From Achromobacter marplatensis (lineage in GTDB: Bacteria; Pseudomonadota; Gammaproteobacteria; Burkholderiales; Burkholderiaceae_B), in assembly GCF_002209535.1 (NCBI RefSeq), contig NZ_NJIG01000002.1, positions 186,001 to 250,000 on the forward strand: a stretch of DNA of 64,000 nucleotides. The letters run 5' to 3'. A program made the translations under genes and the position numbers. A model generated the notes under the pieces. That model had not been told where the DNA came from. It did no database searches and was given only the letters and a program-made list of their open reading frames with translations. Positions within the stretch are counted from its first letter, which is position 1. Each line of letters starts with the position of its first letter. Of the stretch, positions 10,226 to 19,066 are shown one piece after another.

Positions 10226-10269
10226 AAAAAATCCCCGCACGGCGCAAGCTGTGCGGGGATTTTTCTTTT
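10226..10269 (+). terminator. Factor-independent terminator after the 42-residue gene
   Basis: A perfect 10-base stem (ATCCCCGCAC with GTGCGGGGAT) around a 10-base loop, followed by TTTTCTTTT and preceded by an A-run, so it may work in both directions. It lies 17 bases past the stop of the small gene and also faces the end of the convergent LysR gene. Confidence 0.85.
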
Positions 10270-10324
10270 GGGGCGCGGCCGGAATGAGCAACCCGCGAGC
10301 AACCCCCGAGCGACCCGCGCGCCA

Positions 10325-11302
10325 TCACTCCACCGCCGGCCCCAGCTTGGGCTTGATGAAATCCATGAACGCCCGCGTTTTCGCCGGCTGGATGCTTGAC
10401 GGGTAAATCACGTAGATCGAGATCGGGTCCACCGACCAGCCCGGCAAGACGCGCCGCAGCGAATTGCGTTTGATGATCGGGTCCAGCGCCTGGCAGTGGG
10501 GCATCCGCGTGATGGCCAGATCCAACCCCGCCAGCGTGCCCGCAATGCTCATGTTGTTGGCGGCCAGATGGCCGCTGACCGGTACGATTTCGCTGTCCGT
10601 GCCGTTGTGCAGGGTCCAGTGCGAATGGGCGTCGTCGATGGTGGTGCGCAGGCATTGGTGCTGCGTCAGGTCGGCGGGCGTCTTGGGTTCGCCATAGCGT
10701 TCCAGGTAGCGGTCGGAGGCATACAGGTAATTGTTCAGCGACACCAGTTCCTGCACCACCGCGCCGTCGCTGCGCGCCACGACCGTGCCGTTGCCATTGC
10801 CGTTGCCCGTGTCGATGGCGGCCAGCGGATAGTCGGTGTTGCGGCCAAAGCGCAGCACCACGTCAAACGGGGTGCCTTGCGCATCGGACGCGGTCATCAT
10901 GCTCAGGTCGAACTCGCACTCCACTTCAGGATAGCGGTCGGTGAAATCGTTGATGGTTTCCGGCAGCAGCCAGATCGCCAGGCTGTAGGGCATGGACACG
11001 CGCAGGTTGCCGGACGGGCCGCCGGACAGCGACAGCAACTGCTCGTGCGCCAGGCGGGCTTCGTCGATCAAACCCTGACAGCGACGCATATAGGCCGCGC
11101 CAGCCTCGGTCAGGTCCAGCCTGCGGGTATTGCGGTTGATCAGCCGCAAGCCGATTGCGCGTTCCAGTTCGTTGATGCGGCGCGAGAGCGTCGACGTGGG
11201 CATGTCCAGCGCGCGCGCGGCCAGGCTGAAGCTCTTGCGCTTGGCAACCTCTACGAACAAGGCGATGTCATTGAGCTGGACGGTCGAAGCTTCCATAGGC
11301 AT
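10325..11302 (-). CDS. LysR-family transcriptional regulator
   Basis: A 325-residue LysR protein. The N-terminal helix-turn-helix (F-V-E-V-A-K-R-K-S-F-S-L-A-A-R-A-L then S-T-L-S-R-R-I-N-E-L-E) and the L-T-E-A-G segment are typical, followed by a substrate-binding domain of the CrgA/DsdC-like class. A short (Gly-Asn)3 run near residue 168, encoded by six-base repeats, interrupts that domain and is unusual. The neighbours on both sides run the other way, so its target is not obvious from context. An alternative start two codons downstream (11296) is equally possible. The effector is unknown. Confidence 0.88.
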   Translation of the reverse strand: MPMEASTVQLNDIALFVEVAKRKSFSLAARALDMPTSTLSRRINELERAIGLRLINRNTRRLDLTEAGAAYMRRCQGLIDEARLAHEQLLSLSGGPSGNLRVSMPYSLAIWLLPETINDFTDRYPEVECEFDLSMMTASDAQGTPFDVVLRFGRNTDYPLAAIDTGNGNGNGTVVARSDGAVVQELVSLNNYLYASDRYLERYGEPKTPADLTQHQCLRTTIDDAHSHWTLHNGTDSEIVPVSGHLAANNMSIAGTLAGLDLAITRMPHCQALDPIIKRNSLRRVLPGWSVDPISIYVIYPSSIQPAKTRAFMDFIKPKLGPAVE

Positions 11303-11520
11303 TCCGGATTTGGCCGCCCGAGTTTACGCCACTCCCGCGCGCGCCCCAACGCTTAAAGGTCCCGAATACCCGTCAAAAAATGCAGGGGTTGACAGATTTG
11401 ATTGCAAATTCGAATGGGTCGGCATCGGTTAACGCAGGCATATCCCCTACACTTCAGGCGAAAACAGTTAAGACCAAGACCGCAGCGGTGTCACGGAGAT
11501 CGCAAAGGGGCATAGCAGGC

Positions 11521-12456
11521 ATGACCGATACACCAACGTTTTTCACCGTTCTGACGCCCACCTACAACCGGGCGGGTACGCTGCACCGGGTGTATGAATC
11601 GCTTTCCCGGCAAACATTCAGGGACTTCGAATGGGTGGTGGTGGACGATGGTTCCACCGACAACACCCACGATTCCATCCTGGATTGGCAGACGCGCGCC
11701 GATTTTCCGATCCGCTACGTCTGGCAGAACAACCAACACAAGAAAACCGCGTTCAACCGCGGCGTACGGGAAGCGCGCGGCCAACTGATCGTCGGCCTGG
11801 ACAGCGACGACGAAATGCCCCCCGACGCGCTGGCTACCTTCAAGGACGCCTGGGAAAGCATTCCGCCCGCACGGCGCGATTCCTATGTGGCCGTCACCGG
11901 CCTGTGCGCGCGCCCCGACGGCACGATCGTCGGCGACCGCTATCCGCAGGACGTGTTCGACAGCACGGCGGTGGACGTGTATTTCCGCTATCGCATCAAA
12001 GGCGAGAAATTCGGCTGTATGCGCACCGACATCCTCAGAAAATATCCGTTTCCCGAGGATGTGGCGGGTTTCGTGCCGGAAAGCCTGGTGTGGTGGGCGG
12101 TGGCGCGCGCAGGCTATCTCAGCCGCTTCATTAACCGCGTGGTGCGCACCTATCATGACACGCCGGGCGGCCTGAGCCAGGGCGCCGTGTCGGTGGCCAA
12201 CAATGCGCAGGGCCTCTACCTGCTGGCCTGGGACATGCTGCAGCACCACCTGGAATTCTTCCGCTTCCGGCCGCGCGAATTCATCATGGCGGCCGCGCGC
12301 TACACGCGTTTCCGGCTGCACCTGAAGCACTCCGGCGTGCCCACGGCCGTCCAGGCCTACCGCCTGACGAACCCGGCGGCGACCTTCATGGTGGCGGCGA
12401 TGTGGCCCGTGGGTTATGCGCTCTACCGCCGCGACCGTCGACGCGGCGTCGCGTAG
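11521..12456 (+). CDS. Family 2 glycosyltransferase
   Basis: A 311-residue GT-A fold transferase. The N-terminal region has T-V-L-T-P-T-Y-N-R-A-G-T-L, then W-V-V-V-D-D-G-S-T-D-N-T for the nucleotide, and G-L-D-S-D-D-E-M as the metal-binding DxD motif near residue 96. No membrane segment is evident, so it is probably cytoplasmic or membrane-associated. It likely adds a sugar to a surface polysaccharide or lipid, but no other polysaccharide gene is nearby, so the acceptor is unknown. The start at 11521 begins directly before the conserved strand. A perfect TTGACA lies at 11389-11394 in the upstream spacer, without a good -10 partner. Confidence 0.88.
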   Translation: MTDTPTFFTVLTPTYNRAGTLHRVYESLSRQTFRDFEWVVVDDGSTDNTHDSILDWQTRADFPIRYVWQNNQHKKTAFNRGVREARGQLIVGLDSDDEMPPDALATFKDAWESIPPARRDSYVAVTGLCARPDGTIVGDRYPQDVFDSTAVDVYFRYRIKGEKFGCMRTDILRKYPFPEDVAGFVPESLVWWAVARAGYLSRFINRVVRTYHDTPGGLSQGAVSVANNAQGLYLLAWDMLQHHLEFFRFRPREFIMAAARYTRFRLHLKHSGVPTAVQAYRLTNPAATFMVAAMWPVGYALYRRDRRRGVA

Positions 12457-12480
12457 GCGCATGCCCTGCAGGCGCGGGCC

Positions 12481-13233
12481 TCAGGCGGGCGCCGCCGCTG
12501 GCGCGCCGTGCCCCAGCCCCAGATACACCTCGACGACACGCGGATCCACCGCGACTTGCGCCGCCGGGCCTTCCAGCGTGACGGTGCCGGTCTCCAGCAC
12601 GTACGCGTAGTCGGCCACTTGCAGGGCCGCGCGGGCGTTCTGTTCGATCAGCAGGATCGACACGCCCATCTCGCGCAGCCGTGCGACGATGCGGAACACT
12701 TCCCGCACGATGCGCGGCGCCAGCCCCAGGCTGGGTTCGTCCAGCATCAAGAGCCGTGGCTTGGCCATCAACGCACGGCCCACGGCCAGCATCTGGCGTT
12801 CGCCGCCGGACAGCGTGCCGGCCAACTGGGCGTGGCGCTCCTTCAGGCGGGGAAATAGCTCGTAGACCTCGGCCAGCGTCTTGTCCTGGTCGCGCAGGCC
12901 GCAACGGAAGCGGTGGAACGCGCCCAGCATCAGGTTGTCTTCCACCGTCATTTCGGCGAAGAGCTCGCGCTTTTCGGGTACCAGGTTCATACCGGCCGCC
13001 ACCATTTCCTCGATCTCGGCGTGCGCCTGGGCCTTGCCGCCGAACACGATCTGGCCGGTCGAGGGCAGCACGCCCATGATGGCGGACAGGAGAGTGGTCT
13101 TGCCGGCGCCGTTGGGCCCGATCACGGTCACGATCTGGCCTTCACCCACCGTCAGGCTGATGCCCGACACGGCTTCCACCTTGTCGTAGGCGACGCGCAG
13201 GTCTCGCACTTCCAGCAGTTTCGCAGTCATCAT
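12481..13233 (-). CDS. livF: Branched-chain/aromatic-acid ABC transporter ATPase, LivF type
   Basis: A 250-residue ATP-binding subunit: Walker A G-P-N-G-A-G-K-T near residue 40, signature L-S-G-G-E-R-Q-M, Walker B L-L-M-L-D-E-P-S-L-G-L-A, and the LivF-style L-L-I-E-Q-N. It powers uptake together with the fused permease-ATPase and the permease upstream; the start overlaps the preceding stop (ATGA). It is the last gene of the 14-gene catabolic block, so by order it would correspond to iadN in Variovorax naming. The substrate is probably an indole or other aromatic acid rather than leucine; this is inferred from the neighbours. Confidence 0.9.
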   Translation of the reverse strand: MMTAKLLEVRDLRVAYDKVEAVSGISLTVGEGQIVTVIGPNGAGKTTLLSAIMGVLPSTGQIVFGGKAQAHAEIEEMVAAGMNLVPEKRELFAEMTVEDNLMLGAFHRFRCGLRDQDKTLAEVYELFPRLKERHAQLAGTLSGGERQMLAVGRALMAKPRLLMLDEPSLGLAPRIVREVFRIVARLREMGVSILLIEQNARAALQVADYAYVLETGTVTLEGPAAQVAVDPRVVEVYLGLGHGAPAAAPA

Positions 13234-15023
13234 TCCACTCCGCCCAGATAGGCTTCCAGCACCGCGGGGTTGTGCTGGATCTCGGCGGGCAGCCCTTCGG
13301 CGATCTTCTCGCCGAAGTCCATGACCACCACGCGATCCACCAGGCCCATCACGAAGTCCATGTCGTGCTCGACCAGCAGGATGGCCATGCCTTCCGCACG
13401 CAGCTTCTTCAAGAGTTCGGCCAATTCGCACTTTTCCTGATAGCGCAGGCCGGCCGCGGGCTCGTCCAGCAGCAGGATGCAGGGGTCGGAGGCCAGTGCG
13501 CGCGCGATCTCCAGGATGCGTTGCTGCCCCAGCGCCAGCGAGCCAGCTTCGTCATGCAAATGCTTGCCTAGCCCCACCCGTTCGACCTGCCGCGCCGCTT
13601 CGGCCAGCAGGCGGGATTCTTCGGGGCGGTCCAGCCGCCAGGCGGCCGGCAGCACGCCGCGATGTCCGCGCAGGTGGGCGCCGATGGCCACGTTTTCCAG
13701 CACGCTCATGCGCGAGAGCAGGCGCACGTGCTGGAAGGTGCGGGACAGGCCCAGCCGCGCGATCTTGCGCGCGCCGACGCCCGCCACCGATTGGCCCAGC
13801 AGCGTGACTTGACCCGAGGTGGGCGTGTCCACGCCCGAAATCTGGTTGAACATCGTGCTCTTGCCGGCGCCGTTGGGGCCGATCAGCGCCAGGATCTCGC
13901 CCGCCCGGATTTCCAGGTTCATGGCGTTGTTGGCGACCAGGCCGCCGAACTTGCGCGTCACGTCCACGGCCTTGAGCACGACCTCGCCGCGTGGCGGCAT
14001 CGGCTTGCGGGGCAGGGGTTCGGCGTCCATGTCCACGCGGCGCACGGGCTTCTTCACGCGGATCCAGCGCGTCAGCACCGGCCACAGGCCGCTGCGCGCA
14101 CGGTGCAGCAGCAACACCATGCCAAAGCCGAAGACGATGACCTCGAAGTTGCCGGTCTGGCCCAGCAGCTTGGGCATCCAGTCCTGCAGCCATTGCTTGA
14201 GCACGGTGAACACGCCTGCGCCAACCAGGGCGCCCCAAACCTGCCCCGCGCCGCCGATGACGGTCATGAACAGGTATTCGATGCCCATCTGCAGGCCGAA
14301 CGGGTTGGGGTTCACGAAGCGCTGCATGTGCGCGTACAGCCAGCCCGAGGCGCAGGCCTGCAGCGCGGCGATGATGAAGATCACCATGCGCGAACGTGCC
14401 GTGTCCACGCCCATCGACTCCGCCATCACGCGCCCGCCCTTGAGCGCGCGGATGGCGCGGCCCTCGCGTGAATCCAGCAGGTTCTGCGTGGACCATACGG
14501 CAATCAGCAGGAACGCCCAGATCAGGTAATAAATGCTGCCGCCCTGGTTCAGCGACCAGCCGAACAGGTTGATGGCGGGGATGTCCGGGATGCCGGTGTG
14601 GCCGCCCAGGCCTTCGACGGAGCCGAAGGCGAAATACAGCGACAGGCCCCAGGCAATGGTGCCCAGCGGCAGGAAGTGGCCCGACAGCTTGAGCGTGATG
14701 GCGCCCAGCAGCCAGGCGATGAAAAGCGTCAGCACCAGTCCGGCCAGCAAGGTCAGCCAGGGGGAGGAGCCCAGCCAGGCCAGCCAGGTCGGCAGGGTGT
14801 CGGCGCGGGTGGTGAGCAGCGCCGTGGTGTAGGCGCCCACGCCCACGAAGGCGGCCTGTCCGAAGCTGGTCAGTCCGCCCACCCCGGTCAGCAGCACCAG
14901 GCCCAGCGCCACCAGCGCATACAGGCCGATGTAGTTCAGCAGGGTCACGTAGAACGGCGGCAAGGCCAGCGGCCCCAGCGCCAGCAGCGCCAGGAATACG
15001 AAGAGGATGATGCGGGGGTTCAT
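13230..15023 (-). CDS. Fused LivM permease - LivG ATPase of an ABC importer
   Basis: One 597-residue chain joins two subunits that are usually separate. Residues 1-320 are a LivM-type permease with about eight to ten hydrophobic segments and the [16 protein letters not shown] motif. After a basic linker, residues from about 345 are a LivG ATPase with Walker A G-P-N-G-A-G-K-S, signature S-L-A-L-G-Q-Q-R and Walker [12 protein letters not shown]. The frame is continuous, and both flanking genes overlap it by four bases (ATGA), so the fusion looks genuine. Such fusions occur in Burkholderiales. By order it would be iadM. Confidence 0.92.
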   Translation of the reverse strand: MNPRIILFVFLALLALGPLALPPFYVTLLNYIGLYALVALGLVLLTGVGGLTSFGQAAFVGVGAYTTALLTTRADTLPTWLAWLGSSPWLTLLAGLVLTLFIAWLLGAITLKLSGHFLPLGTIAWGLSLYFAFGSVEGLGGHTGIPDIPAINLFGWSLNQGGSIYYLIWAFLLIAVWSTQNLLDSREGRAIRALKGGRVMAESMGVDTARSRMVIFIIAALQACASGWLYAHMQRFVNPNPFGLQMGIEYLFMTVIGGAGQVWGALVGAGVFTVLKQWLQDWMPKLLGQTGNFEVIVFGFGMVLLLHRARSGLWPVLTRWIRVKKPVRRVDMDAEPLPRKPMPPRGEVVLKAVDVTRKFGGLVANNAMNLEIRAGEILALIGPNGAGKSTMFNQISGVDTPTSGQVTLLGQSVAGVGARKIARLGLSRTFQHVRLLSRMSVLENVAIGAHLRGHRGVLPAAWRLDRPEESRLLAEAARQVERVGLGKHLHDEAGSLALGQQRILEIARALASDPCILLLDEPAAGLRYQEKCELAELLKKLRAEGMAILLVEHDMDFVMGLVDRVVVMDFGEKIAEGLPAEIQHNPAVLEAYLGGVE

Positions 15024-16060
15024 TCGTCTTCTTCCTCGACGTGATGGCTTTTCAGCGAGCGCCAGAGCAGCACGGGGATGATCAGCGTGAATACGATGAT
15101 TTCCTTGTACGCGCTGGCCCAGAACGACGAGAAGGCTTCGATCAGGCCCACCAGGATGGCGCCGGCCGCGGCCAGCGGATAGCTGACCAGACCGCCGATG
15201 ATGGCGCCTACGAAGCCCTTCAGGCTGACCATGAAGCCGGAGTCGAAGTACATGGTGGTGATGGGGGCGATGAGGATGCCCGACACCGTGCCGATCAGCG
15301 CGGCCAGGAAAAAGGTGGCGCGGCCGGCGAAGATGGGGGAAATGCCCATGAGTCGTGCGCCCAGCCGATTGAAGGCGGCGGCGCGCAGCGCCTTGCCGTA
15401 CATCGAGCGTTCAAAGAACTGGTACAGCACGATGATCAGCACCGCCGACACCGCCACCACCCACAGCGCCTGGCTGTTGATGTTGATGGGGCCGAGTGCC
15501 AGGCTGGCGTCGCTGAAGGGCGCGGTGCGCGCCCCTTCGGCGCCGAAAGCCAGAAGGCCCAGGCCGACCAGCGCCAGGTGGACTGCGATGGACACGATCA
15601 GCAGCACCAGCGTCGAGGCCGACGCGATGGGCTGGTAGAACAGGCGGTACAGCTGCGGGCCCATCGGCACCACCAGCATCAAGGTCAAGAGCGCCTGCAC
15701 CGACATGGGCAATTGCGCCAGCGGCAGCCGATAGAACAGCGCCGCCAGGACCAGCGGATAGATCGCCTTGGCCGCGATACGCCAGAGGCCGCGGGCGCGG
15801 CCCGGACGCTTGGCGCGCGCCACCAGGTCGGCAGCCGCTTCGGCCAGCGCGAACGCCAGCAGCAGCCAGACCAGCAGCACGGGCTTGCCGGCCTGGATGG
15901 CCGCCATGGTCAGCGCGCCGAAGGCGACGAATTCGCCCTGGGGGATGAACAGCACGCGGGTAACGGTAAAGACCAGCAGGATCGACAACGCCAGCAACGC
16001 GTAGATCGCGCCGTTGGTGATGCCGTCCTGCCCAAGTATCAAGGCGATCTGAGCATTCAT
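15020..16060 (-). CDS. livH: Branched-chain/aromatic-acid ABC transporter permease, LivH type
   Basis: A 346-residue inner-membrane permease. The N-terminus has [15 protein letters not shown], typical of LivH, and the EAA-like loop region is [10 protein letters not shown]. It is longer than E. coli LivH (308), with an extra hydrophilic loop rich in Arg around residues 75-95. It overlaps the fused permease-ATPase by four bases and pairs with it as the second membrane subunit. By order it would be iadL. Confidence 0.9.
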   Translation of the reverse strand: MNAQIALILGQDGITNGAIYALLALSILLVFTVTRVLFIPQGEFVAFGALTMAAIQAGKPVLLVWLLLAFALAEAAADLVARAKRPGRARGLWRIAAKAIYPLVLAALFYRLPLAQLPMSVQALLTLMLVVPMGPQLYRLFYQPIASASTLVLLIVSIAVHLALVGLGLLAFGAEGARTAPFSDASLALGPININSQALWVVAVSAVLIIVLYQFFERSMYGKALRAAAFNRLGARLMGISPIFAGRATFFLAALIGTVSGILIAPITTMYFDSGFMVSLKGFVGAIIGGLVSYPLAAAGAILVGLIEAFSSFWASAYKEIIVFTLIIPVLLWRSLKSHHVEEEDE

Positions 16061-16115
16061 GCGAAATTCCGACAGGGACGGGAAATGCCGGGCGGCCCGA
16101 AGGCGGCCCGCGCAA

Positions 16116-16139
16116 CGCGGACGGTTTGCGCCGTCCGCG
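16116..16139 (-). other. Intercistronic hairpin between binding-protein and permease genes
   Basis: A 9-base perfect stem (CGCGGACGG with CCGTCCGCG) around TTTGCG lies 15 bases after the stop of the binding-protein gene. There is no T-run, so it is more likely an mRNA stabilising or processing element than a full terminator. Such hairpins often keep binding-protein message in excess over permease message; that role is inferred. Confidence 0.5.
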
Positions 16140-16153
16140 CCGCGGTTAAGGCC

Positions 16154-17305
16154 TTACTTGACGAGCGCCCAGTTGCCGTCTTTCACGGTGATGAGTTCGC
16201 GACCGCGGTCGTCGAAGCCGCTGTGGTCGGCCGCGCTCATGTTGTAGACGCCTTGCGTGCCCACCAGCTCCTTGGTCTGTTCCAGCGCGTCGCGCAGGGC
16301 GCTGCGGAATTCCTTGGTGCCCGGCTTGCCGGCCTTTTCCGCCAGCGGCACGGCCTTCTCCAGCAGCAGGCCGGCGTCGTAGACGTTGGCGCCGAAGGTG
16401 GCGGGCTTGGAGCCGTTGAGCTTTTCGTAGGCCGCAATGTAGTCGCTGGCGACCTTCTTGGACGGGTTGCTGTCCGGCATTTCGGGCAGCACCAGCATCA
16501 GGCTGGCGGCCAGCACCGTGCCTTCGACCTTCTTGCCGCCCAGCTTCAGGAAGTCGGGCAGCGCGGCGCCGTGGGTCTGGTAGAACTTGCCCTTGTAGCC
16601 TTGATCGAACAGGGTCGTCTGCGGCAGCACGCTGGCGGCGCCGGGTGCGGCCACCAGCACGGCGTCCGGCTTGGCCGCCAGGATCTTCAGCGCCTGGCCC
16701 GTGACCGAGCTGTCGAAGCGCAGATAGCGTTCATTGGCGGTTACCTTGATGCCCTTCTCGGTGGCCAGGCCCGAGAAGACCTTGTACCAGTTCTCGCCAT
16801 AGGGATCGTTCAGGCCGATGAAGCCGACCGTCTTCACGCCCGTCTTGACCATGTGGTCCACCAGCGCGCGGGCGATGATGTCGTCGTTCTGCGTGGTCTT
16901 GAACACCCACTTCTTTTGGTCGTTCATGGGCAGCACGACGGCCGCCGTGCCTACCGGCGCCAGCATCGGCACGCCCGCTTCGGCCGCGAACTGAATCACG
17001 CCCATCGCGTTGGGCGAACCCGACGGGCCGATCAGCGCGTCCACGTTCTGCTCCGAGATCAGCTTCTTGAAGGCGGTGACCGAGTTGGTGGAATCGCTGG
17101 CGTCGTCCAGCGAGATGTATTCCACCGTCAGGTCGCCGATCTTCTTGGGTAGCAGCGGCACGGTGTTCTTCTGCGGAATGCCGACCAGCGCGGTCGGCCC
17201 GGTGGAAGACGTGACCACGCCGACCTTGACTTGGGCCAGGGCGGGCAGGGCGAACAGGGCGGCGACGGCGGCGGCCGCGGCCAGGGGGAGTTTCTTCGAC
17301 AGCAT
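16154..17305 (-). CDS. Periplasmic substrate-binding protein of the LivK family
   Basis: A 383-residue type I periplasmic binding protein with a clear signal peptide (basic M-L-S-K-K, hydrophobic Ala/Leu core, A-L-A cleavage near residue 24). The mature part starts V-K-V-G-V-V-T-S-S-T-G-P and has S-G-S-P-N-A-M-G and A-P-V-G-T-A, consistent with amino-acid or aromatic-acid binding. A strong GGAGG site precedes the ATG. A 173-base gap separates it from the SDR gene upstream, so it may have an extra promoter. It is the ligand-recognition subunit for the three downstream transporter genes. By order it would be iadK; indole-3-acetate is the inferred ligand. Confidence 0.9.
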   Translation of the reverse strand: MLSKKLPLAAAAAVAALFALPALAQVKVGVVTSSTGPTALVGIPQKNTVPLLPKKIGDLTVEYISLDDASDSTNSVTAFKKLISEQNVDALIGPSGSPNAMGVIQFAAEAGVPMLAPVGTAAVVLPMNDQKKWVFKTTQNDDIIARALVDHMVKTGVKTVGFIGLNDPYGENWYKVFSGLATEKGIKVTANERYLRFDSSVTGQALKILAAKPDAVLVAAPGAASVLPQTTLFDQGYKGKFYQTHGAALPDFLKLGGKKVEGTVLAASLMLVLPEMPDSNPSKKVASDYIAAYEKLNGSKPATFGANVYDAGLLLEKAVPLAEKAGKPGTKEFRSALRDALEQTKELVGTQGVYNMSAADHSGFDDRGRELITVKDGNWALVK

Positions 17306-17478
17306 GGCAAAACCTCCGGATAGGGAGCAATGGGCGTGCGACTTGAAAACGGAGAAAACGGGGAACTGCGGGAATTACTTGTTGCTTAAACTTTCTATAG
17401 GGCAAGGCTCAGCACTGTAGACCCGGTCCCCGTGCTTACCTATCCGTCAAAACCCGAACGGGCGCTTGAAATGCGGGC

Positions 17479-18207
17479 TCAGATGGTGATGGAGCTGACG
17501 CTGGCGCCGCCGCAGACGAACAGCGTCTGTCCGGTGACGAAGCTGTTGGCGGGGTCCGCGAAGAACATCACCGCGCGCGCCACGTCGTCCGAACGGCCCA
17601 GGCGCTTGACGGGGATGCCGTTGGCCAATTGCTTTTCGCGTTCGCTGCCGGGCTCGATCACTTCGTAGAACATGTCTGTCTGGATGGGGCCGGGCGCCAC
17701 GACGTTGACTGTGATGCCGTAGGGCGCCAGTTCCAGCGACCAGGTGCGCGCCATGCCGACCATGCCGGCCTTGGTGGCCGAATAGGCGGTGCGCGTGGGC
17801 AGGCCCAGCGCGCCGCGCGAGGACATCATCACGATGCGGCCGAACTTGCGTTCCTGCATGCCGGGCAATGCCGCCTGCACCAGGGCAATCGCCGCGCCCA
17901 GGTGGATCTGGGTCAGGCCGTGCAGTTCTTCCTGCGTGACCTGCGGCAGCAGGTTGGGCCAGATGACGCCGGCGTTGTGGATAACGTGGCTGATGGGGAA
18001 CTTGGCGGCGGCTTCCCGCCCGGCCTGGGCAGTGGCGTCGGCGTCCAGCAGGTCCACCTGCATGTTGTGCAGGCGAGGATGGCTGAAGTCGGCCGCGCGG
18101 CGCGCCATCGAAATCACTTCATAGCCCGCGTCCAGCATGCTGCGGCAGATCTCCGCCCCGATGCCGGCGCTGCCGCCGGTGACGAGGGCAACATTCGCTT
18201 GTGTCAT
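17479..18207 (-). CDS. Short-chain dehydrogenase/reductase of the catabolic block
   Basis: A 242-residue classical SDR with intact catalytic features: T-G-G-S-A-G-I-G for NAD(P), N-A-G near residue 85, S-S-R-G, and Y-S-A-T-K (YxxxK). The start at 18207 gives M-T-Q-A-N-V-A-L-V-T-G; longer upstream frames run into the neighbouring gene and are rejected. It lies 32 bases downstream of the cyclase-family gene. It probably oxidises or reduces a hydroxyl or keto group in the pathway, for example at the dioxindole/isatin level, but its exact step cannot be read from sequence. By order it would be iadJ. Confidence 0.88.
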   Translation of the reverse strand: MTQANVALVTGGSAGIGAEICRSMLDAGYEVISMARRAADFSHPRLHNMQVDLLDADATAQAGREAAAKFPISHVIHNAGVIWPNLLPQVTQEELHGLTQIHLGAAIALVQAALPGMQERKFGRIVMMSSRGALGLPTRTAYSATKAGMVGMARTWSLELAPYGITVNVVAPGPIQTDMFYEVIEPGSEREKQLANGIPVKRLGRSDDVARAVMFFADPANSFVTGQTLFVCGGASVSSITI

Positions 18208-18239
18208 GGATTCCCTTTGTTGGTTGTGGCCGCGGCCGG

Positions 18240-19025
18240 TCAGGCCTTGGGCGCCAGCGCCAGCACGCGCAGCGGGCTGCCCGAGCCGCTGCGGATCTTC
18301 AGCGGGGCCGAAAAGATCACCGCGCCGGTGGGCGGCAGCTGATCCAGGTTCGTCAGGCATTGCAGGCCGTAGCGGTTGTTGCCGTGCATGTAGTAGTGGC
18401 AGGGGTAGGGCGGATTCAGGTGATGTGCCTGGCCGGCGTCGGTGCCCACGGATTCGGTGCCGAAGCCGTGCACGTCGCGTTCCTTGATCAGCCACGGCAC
18501 GACGTCCGCGTCGGGGCCGGGCGAGTGCGCGCCGTCCGCCTGCATGTTCAGGTATTCGGCGGGCTTGGCGCGCTTGGACCAGTCGGTGCGCATCAGCACC
18601 CACGAGCGTGCCGGGATGCGGCCGTGCTTTTCTTCCCAGGCCTTTACGAAATCGATGGTCAGGAGGAAGTCGGGGTTGTCGCGCGCTTCGGCGGAACAGT
18701 CGATGACGCAGGCACTGGCGATGAAGGACTCGATGGGGATCGTGTCCACCGTGTTGTCGGGCTGGTCCTTGCCCGTGACCCAGTGGGCCGGCGCATCGAA
18801 GTGGGTGCCCGTGTGTTCCGAGCACGAGAAGTTGTTCCAGTACCAGGCCGGGCCGCGCTCGTCATAGCGCGAGATCTCCTCCATGCGGAAAGGCCAGGCC
18901 TGGCCGAACTCCGGCGGCAGCACGATGGTGGGGAATTCCGGCGTCAGGGTCTCGGTCAGGTCCACCAGGCCGATGCGGCCCGACACGAGTTCCGACATGA
19001 ATTGGGCAAGAATGTTCTGGCTCAT
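18240..19025 (-). CDS. Cyclase-family metal hydrolase resembling isatin hydrolase
   Basis: A 261-residue protein of the cyclase/kynurenine-formamidase superfamily. It carries the metal motif H-T-G-T-H-F-D-A-P-A-H, preceded by an aromatic W-Y-W-N segment, and later G-T-D-A-G-Q-A-H. From memory, Mn-dependent isatin hydrolase has about the same length and the same L-P-P...I-S-R-Y-D...G-P and W-x-W-N pattern, so isatin hydrolase (isatin to isatinate) is the best call. Isatin is a known intermediate of aerobic indole-3-acetate breakdown to anthranilate. The start at 19025 (M-S-Q-N-I-L) is preceded by an AGAGGAG-type site. By order it would be iadI. Kynurenine formamidase is less likely because no kynurenine genes are nearby. 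Confidence 0.85.
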   Translation of the reverse strand: MSQNILAQFMSELVSGRIGLVDLTETLTPEFPTIVLPPEFGQAWPFRMEEISRYDERGPAWYWNNFSCSEHTGTHFDAPAHWVTGKDQPDNTVDTIPIESFIASACVIDCSAEARDNPDFLLTIDFVKAWEEKHGRIPARSWVLMRTDWSKRAKPAEYLNMQADGAHSPGPDADVVPWLIKERDVHGFGTESVGTDAGQAHHLNPPYPCHYYMHGNNRYGLQCLTNLDQLPPTGAVIFSAPLKIRSGSGSPLRVLALAPKA

Positions 19026-19066
19026 GCTGTTGCTCCTCTTGGTTCGTGCGTTGTCGGGGCGGGCCG

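Noticed and set aside
15041-17152. A 703-codon plus-strand frame opposite the livH and binding-protein genes
   Set aside because: Antisense shadow, low-complexity Gln/Arg/His composition, no ribosome site, and it spans two well-supported genes.
17479-18825. A 448-codon version of the SDR and a 406-codon version of the cyclase
   Set aside because: The upstream extensions overlap the neighbouring gene in another frame; internal ATGs with ribosome sites match the family N-termini.
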